The notes under the pieces are model-generated. The model was given only the letters and a program-made list of their open reading frames with translations, was not told the origin of the DNA and made no database searches. Shown here piece after piece: positions 39,764 through 47,153 of a stretch of DNA of 64,000 nt. Origin of the DNA: Candidatus Saccharimonadota bacterium (GTDB lineage Bacteria; Patescibacteriota; Saccharimonadia; Saccharimonadales; Saccharimonadaceae); contig JAFWHO010000004.1 of NCBI GenBank assembly GCA_017515105.1, positions 62,001-126,000 on the forward strand, in the 5' to 3' direction. The position numbers were made by a program, and so were the translations under genes. Each line of letters starts with the position of its first letter. Within the stretch, counting starts at the first letter, position 1.

Positions 39764-41539
39764 ATGCTCAAACTTTTTAGGTTTTTTAAACCATATTGGT
39801 GGCAGGTGATCATACTGGTAGTAACGATAGCCGTACAGGTCTGGACTACCCTGAGATTGCCGGCTCTTATGGCGAACATCATTAACGACGGGATCGTGGT
39901 CGGCGATGTCGATTATATTGGGCAGACTGGGCTCAGAATGGTGGGGCTCGCGATTATATCTGCAGCCGCATCGCTAATCTCTAGTTACTATGCGGCAAGG
40001 ATTGGGACCAGCTTTACGCGGGACATCAGGGCGGCGGTCTTTACCAAAATTATTAATTTGAATATTCTGGATCTCAAAGATTATAGCACTGCGTCGCTTC
40101 TAACCCGTACCACCAATGATACCAACCAAGTCCAAATGGTGATTATTATGATGCTTCAGATGCTACTTAGGGCTCCGCTCTTTTGTATCATTTCAATCAT
40201 CATGGCAGTACAGACGGCGCCGGATATGTCGTGGATTATTTTCGTGGGAGCAGGAGCTATTCTCGGGTCAGTGATCCTGATCATGTCAATTGTGGGACCG
40301 AAATTCAAGATCTTCCAGGGTTTGGTTGATAAGATTACTTTGCTTACACGCGAGAATTTAACTGGCCTTCGCGTGATTAGGGCTTTCAATAACGAAGGGC
40401 TCGAAAAGAAGAAATTTGCCAAAACTAATAAGAAAATGACAAAGCTCCTAATCTTCATCGATAAAATCTTGGAGCTACAAAATCCTTTGATCAATATTAT
40501 TTTCAACGGGACGACACTGCTTTGTTCGTGGGTCGGGATCGCGCTTTTGTCGAAAGATTTTGCGTATCTCGGCAATATGACGGCGTTTGCACAGTATGTG
40601 ACGCACGTGATGATTTCATTTTTGATGATGTCGATGTTGTTTGTGATGCTGCCGAGAGCTAACGTATCAGCGCATCGTATTAACGAAATCTTGGCGAAGA
40701 CAACTAAAATCAACTGGCTAAAGAAAACCAAGGGTGTCCCCGAAAAGAACGCTTCGGTTGAGTTTAAGAACGTAGATTTTATTTATCCGAACGCCGAAGA
40801 AAAAAGATTGGACGGTGTTTCGTTTAAAGCTGAGGCCGGAAAGACAACGGCATTTATCGGTTCGACTGGTTCTGGGAAATCAACTTTGATTAATTTGATT
40901 CCGAGGTTTTATGAGGCTACGAGTGGGGAGGTGCTAGTGAATGGTATTTCGGTAAAAGATTACGAAAAAAATGATTTGATTGAAAGAATCGGTTTTGTGC
41001 CGCAGCGCGGGATGCTGTTTGCGGGGACAATTCGTTCCAACATTAAATTCGGCGCGCCGAATGCAACTGATGAGCAAATGCGAAAAGCTGCCCGCATAGC
41101 GCAGGCCGAAAACTTCATTGAAAAAATGCCAAATAAATATAACTCACATATTGCCCAGGGTGGCACGAATGTGTCTGGTGGGCAGAAGCAGCGCCTTTCG
41201 ATCGCGCGGGCGATTTGCAAGGATCCTGATATTTATATATTTGACGACGCGTTCTCAGCGCTCGATATGAAGACCGATGCAAAACTTCGTGCGGCCCTGA
41301 AAGAAGTGACCGAGAATTCCGTGATGCTAATTGTCGCGCAAAGAATCAGCACCATTAAAGATGCGGACCAAATCGTGGTACTCGATAATGGCCGCGTTGC
41401 GGGGAAAGGCACACATTTGGAATTATTGAATCGCTGCAAGATCTATCAGGAAATCGTAAAGTCGCAATTCTCGGATAAGGAGTATAAAGATGAATTGAAG
41501 CTGGCCGAGAAATACAGGAAGGGGGTGAGCCATGCCTAA
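39764..41539 (+). CDS. ABC exporter half-transporter with degenerate ATPase site
   Basis: 591 aa: six-helix type I exporter membrane domain (about 15-310) plus nucleotide-binding domain. Walker A is GSTGSGKST, signature VSGGQKQRLSIARA, Walker B IYIFDDAFSALD. The residue after the Walker B Asp is Asp rather than the catalytic Glu, and the switch His appears replaced (IVAQRIST). This is the pattern of the inactive site in heterodimeric exporters such as BmrCD and TM287/288. Its partner is the next gene, overlapping by 8 nt. Confidence 0.92.
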   Translation: MLKLFRFFKPYWWQVIILVVTIAVQVWTTLRLPALMANIINDGIVVGDVDYIGQTGLRMVGLAIISAAASLISSYYAARIGTSFTRDIRAAVFTKIINLNILDLKDYSTASLLTRTTNDTNQVQMVIIMMLQMLLRAPLFCIISIIMAVQTAPDMSWIIFVGAGAILGSVILIMSIVGPKFKIFQGLVDKITLLTRENLTGLRVIRAFNNEGLEKKKFAKTNKKMTKLLIFIDKILELQNPLINIIFNGTTLLCSWVGIALLSKDFAYLGNMTAFAQYVTHVMISFLMMSMLFVMLPRANVSAHRINEILAKTTKINWLKKTKGVPEKNASVEFKNVDFIYPNAEEKRLDGVSFKAEAGKTTAFIGSTGSGKSTLINLIPRFYEATSGEVLVNGISVKDYEKNDLIERIGFVPQRGMLFAGTIRSNIKFGAPNATDEQMRKAARIAQAENFIEKMPNKYNSHIAQGGTNVSGGQKQRLSIARAICKDPDIYIFDDAFSALDMKTDAKLRAALKEVTENSVMLIVAQRISTIKDADQIVVLDNGRVAGKGTHLELLNRCKIYQEIVKSQFSDKEYKDELKLAEKYRKGVSHA

Positions 41540-43349
41540 GAATAGTAGACCCGTAAAAGCTCCGAAGACCGCAAAAAAAGGGCCCGCAGATAAGAAGGGT
41601 AATTCGAAAAATATGTGGGCTTCATTTAAGGTATTCGTAAAATCGCTTGGTAAATATCGCTGGCCAATTCTAGGCTGCGTGCTACTCACTATCGGGTCGG
41701 CTTTGCTTGGATTATTCATCCCGAAGATCTTAGGCGACATGACAACCATCGCGGTGAATTCTTATCCAGATCTTGACTTTGGTGCGCTAGGCGGAAAAGC
41801 AATTTTAGTGATTGTGTTGTTCTGTTCTTCGGCAGCGCTCGGCTATGCGCAGGCCTATATCCTGGCTGTGGTTTCTGCGAACTACACGAGGGATCTGCGT
41901 GAAAAGATTCTGGACAAAATCTCGCGCCTTCCGATTTCGTATTTTGACAAACATCAATACGGTGATACTTTGTCGCGAATGGCGAATGACGTCGACGTGA
42001 TTACAACCTCGATGTCGCAGGAAATCGCTGATGTTTCGATGTCGGTTACTACTTTAATTGGCGTTATGGTTCTTATGCTGACTATTTCGGTACCTTTGTC
42101 TCTAATTTCATTTATCGTGGTGCCTTTGTCTGTGATTGTAGTTGGCAAGATTATGATGTTTGCGCAAAAATATTTCCGCGAGCAGCAAAATACTTTGGGC
42201 ATACTCAATAATGAAGTTGAGGAAGACTACTCCGGCCAAATCGTGATTAAATCTAATTCGTATGAAGACGATGCGATGAATGAGTTTAATAGAATCAATG
42301 AGAAGTTGACTGCTGTGACTAGAAAAGCGCAAATCTTCTCTGCACTTTCTTTCCCGGTGACCCACATCTTTACCAATCTTGGTTATGTGGCGGTTTGTGC
42401 ACTAGGCGGCGTGTTTGTGGTGCAAGGACAAATCAATATCGGTGGTATTCAGGCCTTCATCCAGTACGTATCACGTTTCAATCGCCCAATCACCGAAATC
42501 GCTTCAACTACTTCGACGTTGCAGGCTTTGCTTGCAGCTAGTGAGCGAATCTTCGAATTCTTGAATGAGCCGGAAGAAGAGCCCGACGTTATACCGGCTC
42601 AAACTATAGAAAACGTGAAGGGTGAAGTGGAATTTCATAATGTCAACTTTGGTTATACCTCGGAACGACAAATCATCCGAAATTTCTCCGTGAAGGTAAA
42701 GCCTGGAATGAAGGTTGCAATTGTGGGTCCGACTGGCGCTGGTAAGACTACTTTGATTAATCTTTTGATGAGATTCTATGAACCAAATTCTGGGTATATT
42801 TCAATCGACGGTGTGCCAACCAAAGAAATGAAACGTGCGGACGTGAGGAAACTATTTGGTATGGTGCTCCAAGACACTTGGTTGTTTAGTGGATCGGTCG
42901 AGGAAAACCTGCGTTATGGTAACCAGTCAGCGACACTTGATGATATCAAGAGAGCCACCACGAGCTCCAATGTGAACCATATTATTGAAGCCTTGCCGGG
43001 CGCATATCATTCGATGATTTCGGAGGACTCGGATAATATCTCGGCCGGTGAGAAACAGCTTCTGACTATCGCGCGTGCGATGGTGGCAAATCCGCCAATG
43101 ATGATCCTGGACGAAGCGACATCAAATGTGGATACGCGTACTGAGCAACTAATTCAAGATTCGTTTGAAAAACTAACTCGCGGAAGAACTTCATTCGTGA
43201 TTGCGCATAGATTATCAACGATTCGAAATTCCGATTTAATACTTGTGATGCGTGATGGCGCTGTGGTGGAGCAAGGGAATCACGAAGAGCTTTTGAAACT
43301 CGGTGGATTCTATGCGGAACTATATAATTCGCAGTTTGCGGAAGGTTAA
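41532..43349 (+). CDS. ABC exporter half-transporter with catalytic site
   Basis: 605 aa, six membrane helices then an ATPase domain with Walker A GPTGAGKTT, Walker B MMILDEATSNVD (catalytic Glu present) and switch His in FVIAHRLSTI. The signature is ISAGEKQLLTIARA instead of LSGGQ, as expected for the partner of a degenerate site. A Lys/Pro-rich ~35-residue N-terminal tail precedes the first helix. With the preceding gene it forms a heterodimeric exporter for drugs, lipids or peptides. Confidence 0.92.
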   Translation: MPKNSRPVKAPKTAKKGPADKKGNSKNMWASFKVFVKSLGKYRWPILGCVLLTIGSALLGLFIPKILGDMTTIAVNSYPDLDFGALGGKAILVIVLFCSSAALGYAQAYILAVVSANYTRDLREKILDKISRLPISYFDKHQYGDTLSRMANDVDVITTSMSQEIADVSMSVTTLIGVMVLMLTISVPLSLISFIVVPLSVIVVGKIMMFAQKYFREQQNTLGILNNEVEEDYSGQIVIKSNSYEDDAMNEFNRINEKLTAVTRKAQIFSALSFPVTHIFTNLGYVAVCALGGVFVVQGQINIGGIQAFIQYVSRFNRPITEIASTTSTLQALLAASERIFEFLNEPEEEPDVIPAQTIENVKGEVEFHNVNFGYTSERQIIRNFSVKVKPGMKVAIVGPTGAGKTTLINLLMRFYEPNSGYISIDGVPTKEMKRADVRKLFGMVLQDTWLFSGSVEENLRYGNQSATLDDIKRATTSSNVNHIIEALPGAYHSMISEDSDNISAGEKQLLTIARAMVANPPMMILDEATSNVDTRTEQLIQDSFEKLTRGRTSFVIAHRLSTIRNSDLILVMRDGAVVEQGNHEELLKLGGFYAELYNSQFAEG

Positions 43350-43350
43350 T

Positions 43351-43580
43351 AGAACTAAATAAGTAATTTCTTCTGCGGAAATAAAGAAGAATCTTTAATT
43401 AGTATTATAAGTTTCGCGAGCGTTGAAACATGCGCCGCATAAAAATTACAACAGGTCAGGCGGACTCAGCTCGGTATTTCAGTACCGACTCTTCGTCCGT
43501 GACTGTTGTAATTTTTATCGGGCAGTTTCAAAATGCTCACGAAACCCATAATACTAATTAAAAATTACTTATTTAGTTCT
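43351..43580. repeat. Long imperfect palindrome between the ABC exporter and tmk
   Basis: About 230 bp folding on itself. The outermost arms are perfect over 19 bp: AGAACTAAATAAGTAATTT (43351-43369) and its complement (43562-43580). Further matched blocks are TTTAATTAGTATTAT (43394) with 43548-43562, GTTTCGCGAGC...TTGAAAC (43411) with 43522-43545, ATAAAAATTACAACAG (43439) with 43504-43518, and an inner CGGTA/TACCG hairpin. The outer right arm runs 16 bp into the tmk coding end, so the left arm is an inverted copy of that end. It may terminate both convergent genes. Confidence 0.88.
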
Positions 43581-44191
43581 TCTAGCACTTTCGCGAAGAC
43601 TTCCTCTATAGTTCCGGAAGCATCAATGGTCGGGATTTTGTAGTCTTCGGCTACTTTAAGGTAGGCACTGTTAATCTTGCGTTGAAAAGAATTGCCTTGT
43701 GATTTCCAAACTTCTTGCTTGCGATCCCAATTTTGATCGGTTTGAGTGCCGAGGCGTTTGGCTTGATCTTTTTCCTCTAGCGTAAAAAGAAAGATTTTGT
43801 CTGGATGGAAATATGGTTCGGGCATTATTAATTTGTGAAGTTTAATAATAAGTGATCGGCTGACTCCGCCGGCGTAACCTTCGTAGATTAGGGTTGAGAA
43901 CCAGTTACGCGTCGTGATTACGATGTCGCCGGCGCGAAGTGCTGGCTCAGCCAGTTTACGCCATTGTTCGTAACGGTTGACAATGTACAGAAGCACCCTA
44001 GTGCGGTGATCGATATCTTGTTTTGAACCGTAATTCAGTTTAGCAATCTCGGTAATGAATTTGTCTTTACTGGCAGTGCCGGATTCGGCGTAGGCGACAA
44101 CTTTTTTGCCTTGTTTCTCGTAGTATTCTTTAAGCAATTTGGCCTGAGTGTCTTTGCCTGTGCCGTCTTGGCCTTCGATGACTATATACAT
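43565..44191 (-). CDS. tmk: Thymidylate kinase
   Basis: 208 aa from the ATG at 44191, chosen for the AAAGG site; upstream codons belong to tdk. P-loop EGQDGTGKDTQ has Asp at the position usually occupied by Ser/Thr after GK. TTRNWFSTLIYEGYAGG corresponds to the DR(Y/F) nucleotide-binding region, with RNW instead of DRY. The lid region (KRLGTQTDQNWDR) is present. It phosphorylates dTMP to dTDP. tmk and tdk overlap by 10 nt, a two-step thymidine salvage unit. Confidence 0.88.
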   Translation of the reverse strand: MYIVIEGQDGTGKDTQAKLLKEYYEKQGKKVVAYAESGTASKDKFITEIAKLNYGSKQDIDHRTRVLLYIVNRYEQWRKLAEPALRAGDIVITTRNWFSTLIYEGYAGGVSRSLIIKLHKLIMPEPYFHPDKIFLFTLEEKDQAKRLGTQTDQNWDRKQEVWKSQGNSFQRKINSAYLKVAEDYKIPTIDASGTIEEVFAKVLEELNK

Positions 44192-44769
44192 TTTAAATAC
44201 CTTTCGTAACACGCCGGGCAAAGGGCGCGATATTCAATTTTACTTTTACCGTCGTCAATCAAAATATCTGGACCATCAGCAACTAGTTTGCCATTTAAGA
44301 ACCTAGCATTATAAGTGGCTTTCTTGCCGCAGACGCAGATGGTTTTGATTTCTTCGATATCGTGGGCGATTTGGAGAAGTCTGGTGGCGCCTTCGAAGCC
44401 ACCGTCTTCACGGCGGAAGTTGAGGCGAAGACCGTAAGCCATAACTGGGATGTCAAAATCGATCGTGATAAGCATCAATTGCTCGGCTTGGGCTTTGGTT
44501 AAGAATTGGGCCTCGTCGACGAGTACACAGTGGACGTCTCTATAATCCTTTTTAATTTTATTGTAAATATTGGTTCTTTTGTTGAAACAAAAATCAGTCT
44601 CACGCTCGGGCCCAATGCGGGTCAAAATCTTAGTCCCGTTTTTGGTGTCGGTATCTGGTTTAATAACACAGACTTTGTGGCCGCGCTCCTCGTAATTGAA
44701 CGCGACTTGAAGAAGTTGCATAGTTTTGCCACACCCCATTGCTCCGTAACGGAAGTATAACTTTGCCAT
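44182..44769 (-). CDS. tdk: Thymidine kinase (type II)
   Basis: 195 aa. P-loop RYGAMGCGKTMQLLQ, Walker B VLVDEAQFLTKAQ and the lasso region LRLNFRREDGGFEGATRLL define type II thymidine kinase. The zinc site (CVCGKKATYNAR, CPACYERYL) is intact. The start at 44769 is fixed by the promoter: minus-strand TATAAT lies 6 nt upstream. Provides dTMP from salvaged thymidine. Confidence 0.95.
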   Translation of the reverse strand: MAKLYFRYGAMGCGKTMQLLQVAFNYEERGHKVCVIKPDTDTKNGTKILTRIGPERETDFCFNKRTNIYNKIKKDYRDVHCVLVDEAQFLTKAQAEQLMLITIDFDIPVMAYGLRLNFRREDGGFEGATRLLQIAHDIEEIKTICVCGKKATYNARFLNGKLVADGPDILIDDGKSKIEYRALCPACYERYLKCI

Positions 44770-44775
44770 AGTATT

Positions 44776-44781
44776 ATTATA
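44776..44781 (-). promoter_or_regulatory. Leaderless -10 box for tdk-tmk
   Basis: Minus-strand TATAAT, 6 nt before ATG 44769. Divergent from the ung promoter. Confidence 0.75.
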
Positions 44782-44814
44782 CGCTAAAATGTTTCGAAAT
44801 GAATGAATTTGAAT

Positions 44815-44820
44815 TATAAT
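44815..44820 (+). promoter_or_regulatory. Leaderless -10 box for ung
   Basis: TATAAT, 6 nt before ATG 44827. Confidence 0.75.
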
Positions 44821-44826
44821 GACAAT

Positions 44827-45474
44827 ATGCATGAGAGTTGGAAGCCATTCCTAAAAGGGGAATTCGAAAAACCGTATTTCAAAGATTTGTCGGAGTTTTT
44901 GCATGAGGAGTATGAGACAAAAACGATTTTCCCGCGGAAGGAACTAGTGTTTAGGGCGTTCGCCACAGACTTAAATGAGGTCAAAGTGGTGATTCTCGGG
45001 CAAGATCCTTATCATACTCCAGGCGCAGCAGAAGGATTGGCTTTTTCGGTGCCAAATTCTCAGCCGATCCCGCCATCGCTTATTAATATTTACAAAGAAA
45101 TCGATTCAGATATTGGCCAGCATAAAAATCTGCGCGGAAGTTTGGCGAGTTGGCAAAAACAAGGAGTGTTGCTCCTGAATACGGTGCTCACCGTGGAGGC
45201 GCATCGAGCTGGATCACATCGCGGCAAGGGTTGGGAAACTTTTACCACTGCGACAATTTCTTATTTAAACGAAACGAGGCCACACCTAGTATTTATTCTG
45301 TGGGGAAGAGATGCAAGGAATAAAAGGGGATTGATCGATACGTCGCGGCATTTAGCGCTAGAGTCCGCGCACCCATCGCCGCTTTCGGCTTATCATGGAT
45401 TCTTTGGCAGTAAACCATTTTCGAAATGCAATGAGTACCTCACCAAAAACGGCATGAAGCCGATTGACTGGTAA
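44827..45474 (+). CDS. ung: Uracil-DNA glycosylase (family 1)
   Basis: 215 aa from ATG 44827; the in-frame start 24 nt upstream overlaps the -10 box. Catalytic motif VVILGQDPYHTPGAAEGLAF includes the Asp that activates water, and the DNA-intercalation loop is ESAHPSPLSAYHGFFG with the catalytic His. Removes uracil from DNA. Its location next to a dCMP-deaminase-like gene and tdk-tmk makes a dUTP/dTTP-balance neighbourhood. Confidence 0.97.
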   Translation: MHESWKPFLKGEFEKPYFKDLSEFLHEEYETKTIFPRKELVFRAFATDLNEVKVVILGQDPYHTPGAAEGLAFSVPNSQPIPPSLINIYKEIDSDIGQHKNLRGSLASWQKQGVLLLNTVLTVEAHRAGSHRGKGWETFTTATISYLNETRPHLVFILWGRDARNKRGLIDTSRHLALESAHPSPLSAYHGFFGSKPFSKCNEYLTKNGMKPIDW

Positions 45475-45516
45475 ATCTTATTGAAGATGATTTGGGTCTG
45501 AGCGAAAGGCGAAACT

Positions 45517-46083
45517 TTAGGCAATCTCGGCTGTTGGTTCGAGCCACTTCATGAGGCGCTCTCGCTCTGCGGAACCTTCAGGGTATGAATCGATGATGTC
45601 TTCGATGTAGGTTTTACCATTCGAAACGTTGAGAGTCTTTACTTCTGGCATAGCCGCAAGCATACGAATAACCGCTTCGTCAGTTTCGATATTGGTCATG
45701 GAATGACGCGGGTCTGTAGAGTGTGAATGAACACGAAGCTCTTTGTAGACGAAACGTTTAATGCCAGCCTGCAAACAATGCTTCAAACAGTTATCGCAAG
45801 TTGCAACCCTATTGTATATGGTGCAGCCGGTGAGATCTTGGCGAGAAAAAATAATCGCATTCATTTCGGAATGAATAACGAAACGATATTTCATCGGGCG
45901 CTCACTTAACGTCATTTTGGATTCTTCTGCGCCTTGGATTAAACCATTGTAGCCTAGCGAAACGACGCGTTTATTCTTGTCGACGATTACGCAACCCATT
46001 TTGGATGAAGGATCTTTTGATTTTTCTGAAACTGCATCGGCGATGCCTAGAAAATATTCGTCCCATTCCTGTTGTTTTTTCAT
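45517..46083 (-). CDS. Cytidine/deoxycytidylate deaminase family protein
   Basis: 188 aa from ATG 46083 behind GGAGG; a TATAAT-type box lies just upstream. The zinc signature is HSEMNAI (His and the proton-shuttling Glu) with TCDNCLKHCLQAG (two Cys). KDPSSKMGCVIVDKNKRVVSLGYNG is the typical N-terminal stretch of ComEB/dCMP deaminases (given here by its motif DPSSKMGCVIV). It probably makes dUMP from dCMP, although the C-terminal ~60 residues are longer than the core domain. Convergent with ung. Confidence 0.85.
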   Translation of the reverse strand: MKKQQEWDEYFLGIADAVSEKSKDPSSKMGCVIVDKNKRVVSLGYNGLIQGAEESKMTLSERPMKYRFVIHSEMNAIIFSRQDLTGCTIYNRVATCDNCLKHCLQAGIKRFVYKELRVHSHSTDPRHSMTNIETDEAVIRMLAAMPEVKTLNVSNGKTYIEDIIDSYPEGSAERERLMKWLEPTAEIA

Positions 46084-46187
46084 ATTGTCCTCCGTTTGGT
46101 TAATTATATCATCTGAATCTATTTTTTGCGATAGGCGATGTGCTTTATTTCTTTTAGAAAAATGGTTGTGCATTTTTTACAACGTGT

Positions 46188-46193
46188 TATAAT
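46188..46193 (+). promoter_or_regulatory. -10 box before the 46218 gene
   Basis: TATAAT in CGTGTTATAAT; here a ~18-nt leader with an AAGG precedes ATG 46218. Confidence 0.6.
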
Positions 46194-46217
46194 TGAATTA
46201 ACATAAGCAAGGTGGTT

Positions 46218-46892
46218 ATGAAGTACGATAAGCCAAACAGATATCTGAAGAGCACTTGGGCTTTTATGTTTGTAATGTGTATTTTGTTGGCTAGCGCTTT
46301 GATGGTGGCTAATTGTTTTGCGTTGGACGTAGTCGATACCCCAACCATCACCACACCGCAATCTTGTTATATGGAATCTGTGATCGAAACTGGAGAAGAG
46401 CATTCGGCGATTATCCATAACGGTGAATACGTGCCAGGTATTGGTACTACGACATTCCACACTTATTGTAATGATTTTAATGGTTATGCAATTTACGCTA
46501 TTGGTTATTCCGGTGACACGAACGGTAACACTAAGATGCTCCATGAAACCACTTCGACTTTTGATTTTGATACTGGCGTAGCCACATCGGGTGCAGATTC
46601 TAATTGGGCCATGATGCTTACAGCCGCTAATGGGACTTATCGCCCCACTATTCATTCGGATACTAGTGGAACTTATTCATCCTACCACGTCGTTCCGAGT
46701 CAATTCACCAAGGTCGTATCATACGGGTCGAGCACCGATTTACCGCCTGCTGGTGGAACTGCGGAGGGGTCTTCGTTTACATCTACTTATGCAGTATGGG
46801 TGTCATCCTCTCAAAATGCCGGAAGCTACACTGGAAAAGTGCGCTATGTCTTGGTCCATCCTACAAATGCGCCTGCGCCGTCTGGATCTTAG
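46218..46892 (+). CDS. Small secreted protein sharing the FISUMP-protein N-terminal domain
   Basis: 224 aa. The signal peptide includes WAFMFVMCILLASALMVANC and an Ala-containing cleavage region (CFALD). The mature part is Thr/Ser/Gly-rich and beta-type, with YCNDFNGYAIYAIGYSGDTN and NAGSYTGKVRYVLVHP. These match the layout of the region after the signal peptides of the 2068 and 26793 proteins (NNYTGYTFGISAS; ...PGTYSNTFVLTVV). There is no InlB repeat or FISUMP module. Probably a surface protein made of this domain alone. Two Cys (CY, YC) could form a disulfide. Confidence 0.75.
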   Translation: MKYDKPNRYLKSTWAFMFVMCILLASALMVANCFALDVVDTPTITTPQSCYMESVIETGEEHSAIIHNGEYVPGIGTTTFHTYCNDFNGYAIYAIGYSGDTNGNTKMLHETTSTFDFDTGVATSGADSNWAMMLTAANGTYRPTIHSDTSGTYSSYHVVPSQFTKVVSYGSSTDLPPAGGTAEGSSFTSTYAVWVSSSQNAGSYTGKVRYVLVHPTNAPAPSGS

Positions 46893-46894
46893 AT

Positions 46895-47098
46895 TTATTT
46901 AGAACTGAGGTGCCAATGGTCACCAAATTCACATTTGTAAACGGATAGATTTTTGATGTCATGATCATATTCGGCTACTCTGGCAGCAAGCTCTGCTTCT
47001 TCACGGGTGGCGTAACAAATCTTATGAGAGTCTCCGACCCAACAACGTTCCGGAGTGTAAACTTGGTTAGGATTTAGATGTTTATTTCGATTAGCCAT
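46895..47098 (-). CDS. Small hypothetical protein (67 aa) with Cys pattern
   Basis: A leaderless-type promoter supports it: minus-strand TATAAT (47105-47110) lies 6 nt before the ATG. The product has ERCWVGDSHKICYATREEAE and YKCEFGDHWHLSS, resembling small proteins with a helical centre and C-terminal CxxGxxWHL motif. The three Cys and several His could bind metal. No function assigned. Its end is 2 nt from the convergent gene's end. Confidence 0.7.
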   Translation of the reverse strand: MANRNKHLNPNQVYTPERCWVGDSHKICYATREEAELAARVAEYDHDIKNLSVYKCEFGDHWHLSSK

Positions 47099-47104
47099 AT
47101 TTAT

Positions 47105-47110
47105 ATTATA
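47105..47110 (-). promoter_or_regulatory. Leaderless -10 box before the 67-aa gene
   Basis: Minus-strand TATAAT, 6 nt before ATG 47098. Confidence 0.7.
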
Positions 47111-47140
47111 TAATGCATTGCATATTTTGTCAATTTATGG

Positions 47141-47146
47141 TAGAAT
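47141..47146 (+). promoter_or_regulatory. Leaderless -10 box before typA
   Basis: TAGAAT, 7 nt before ATG 47154. Confidence 0.6.
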
Positions 47147-47153
47147 TGCTCTT

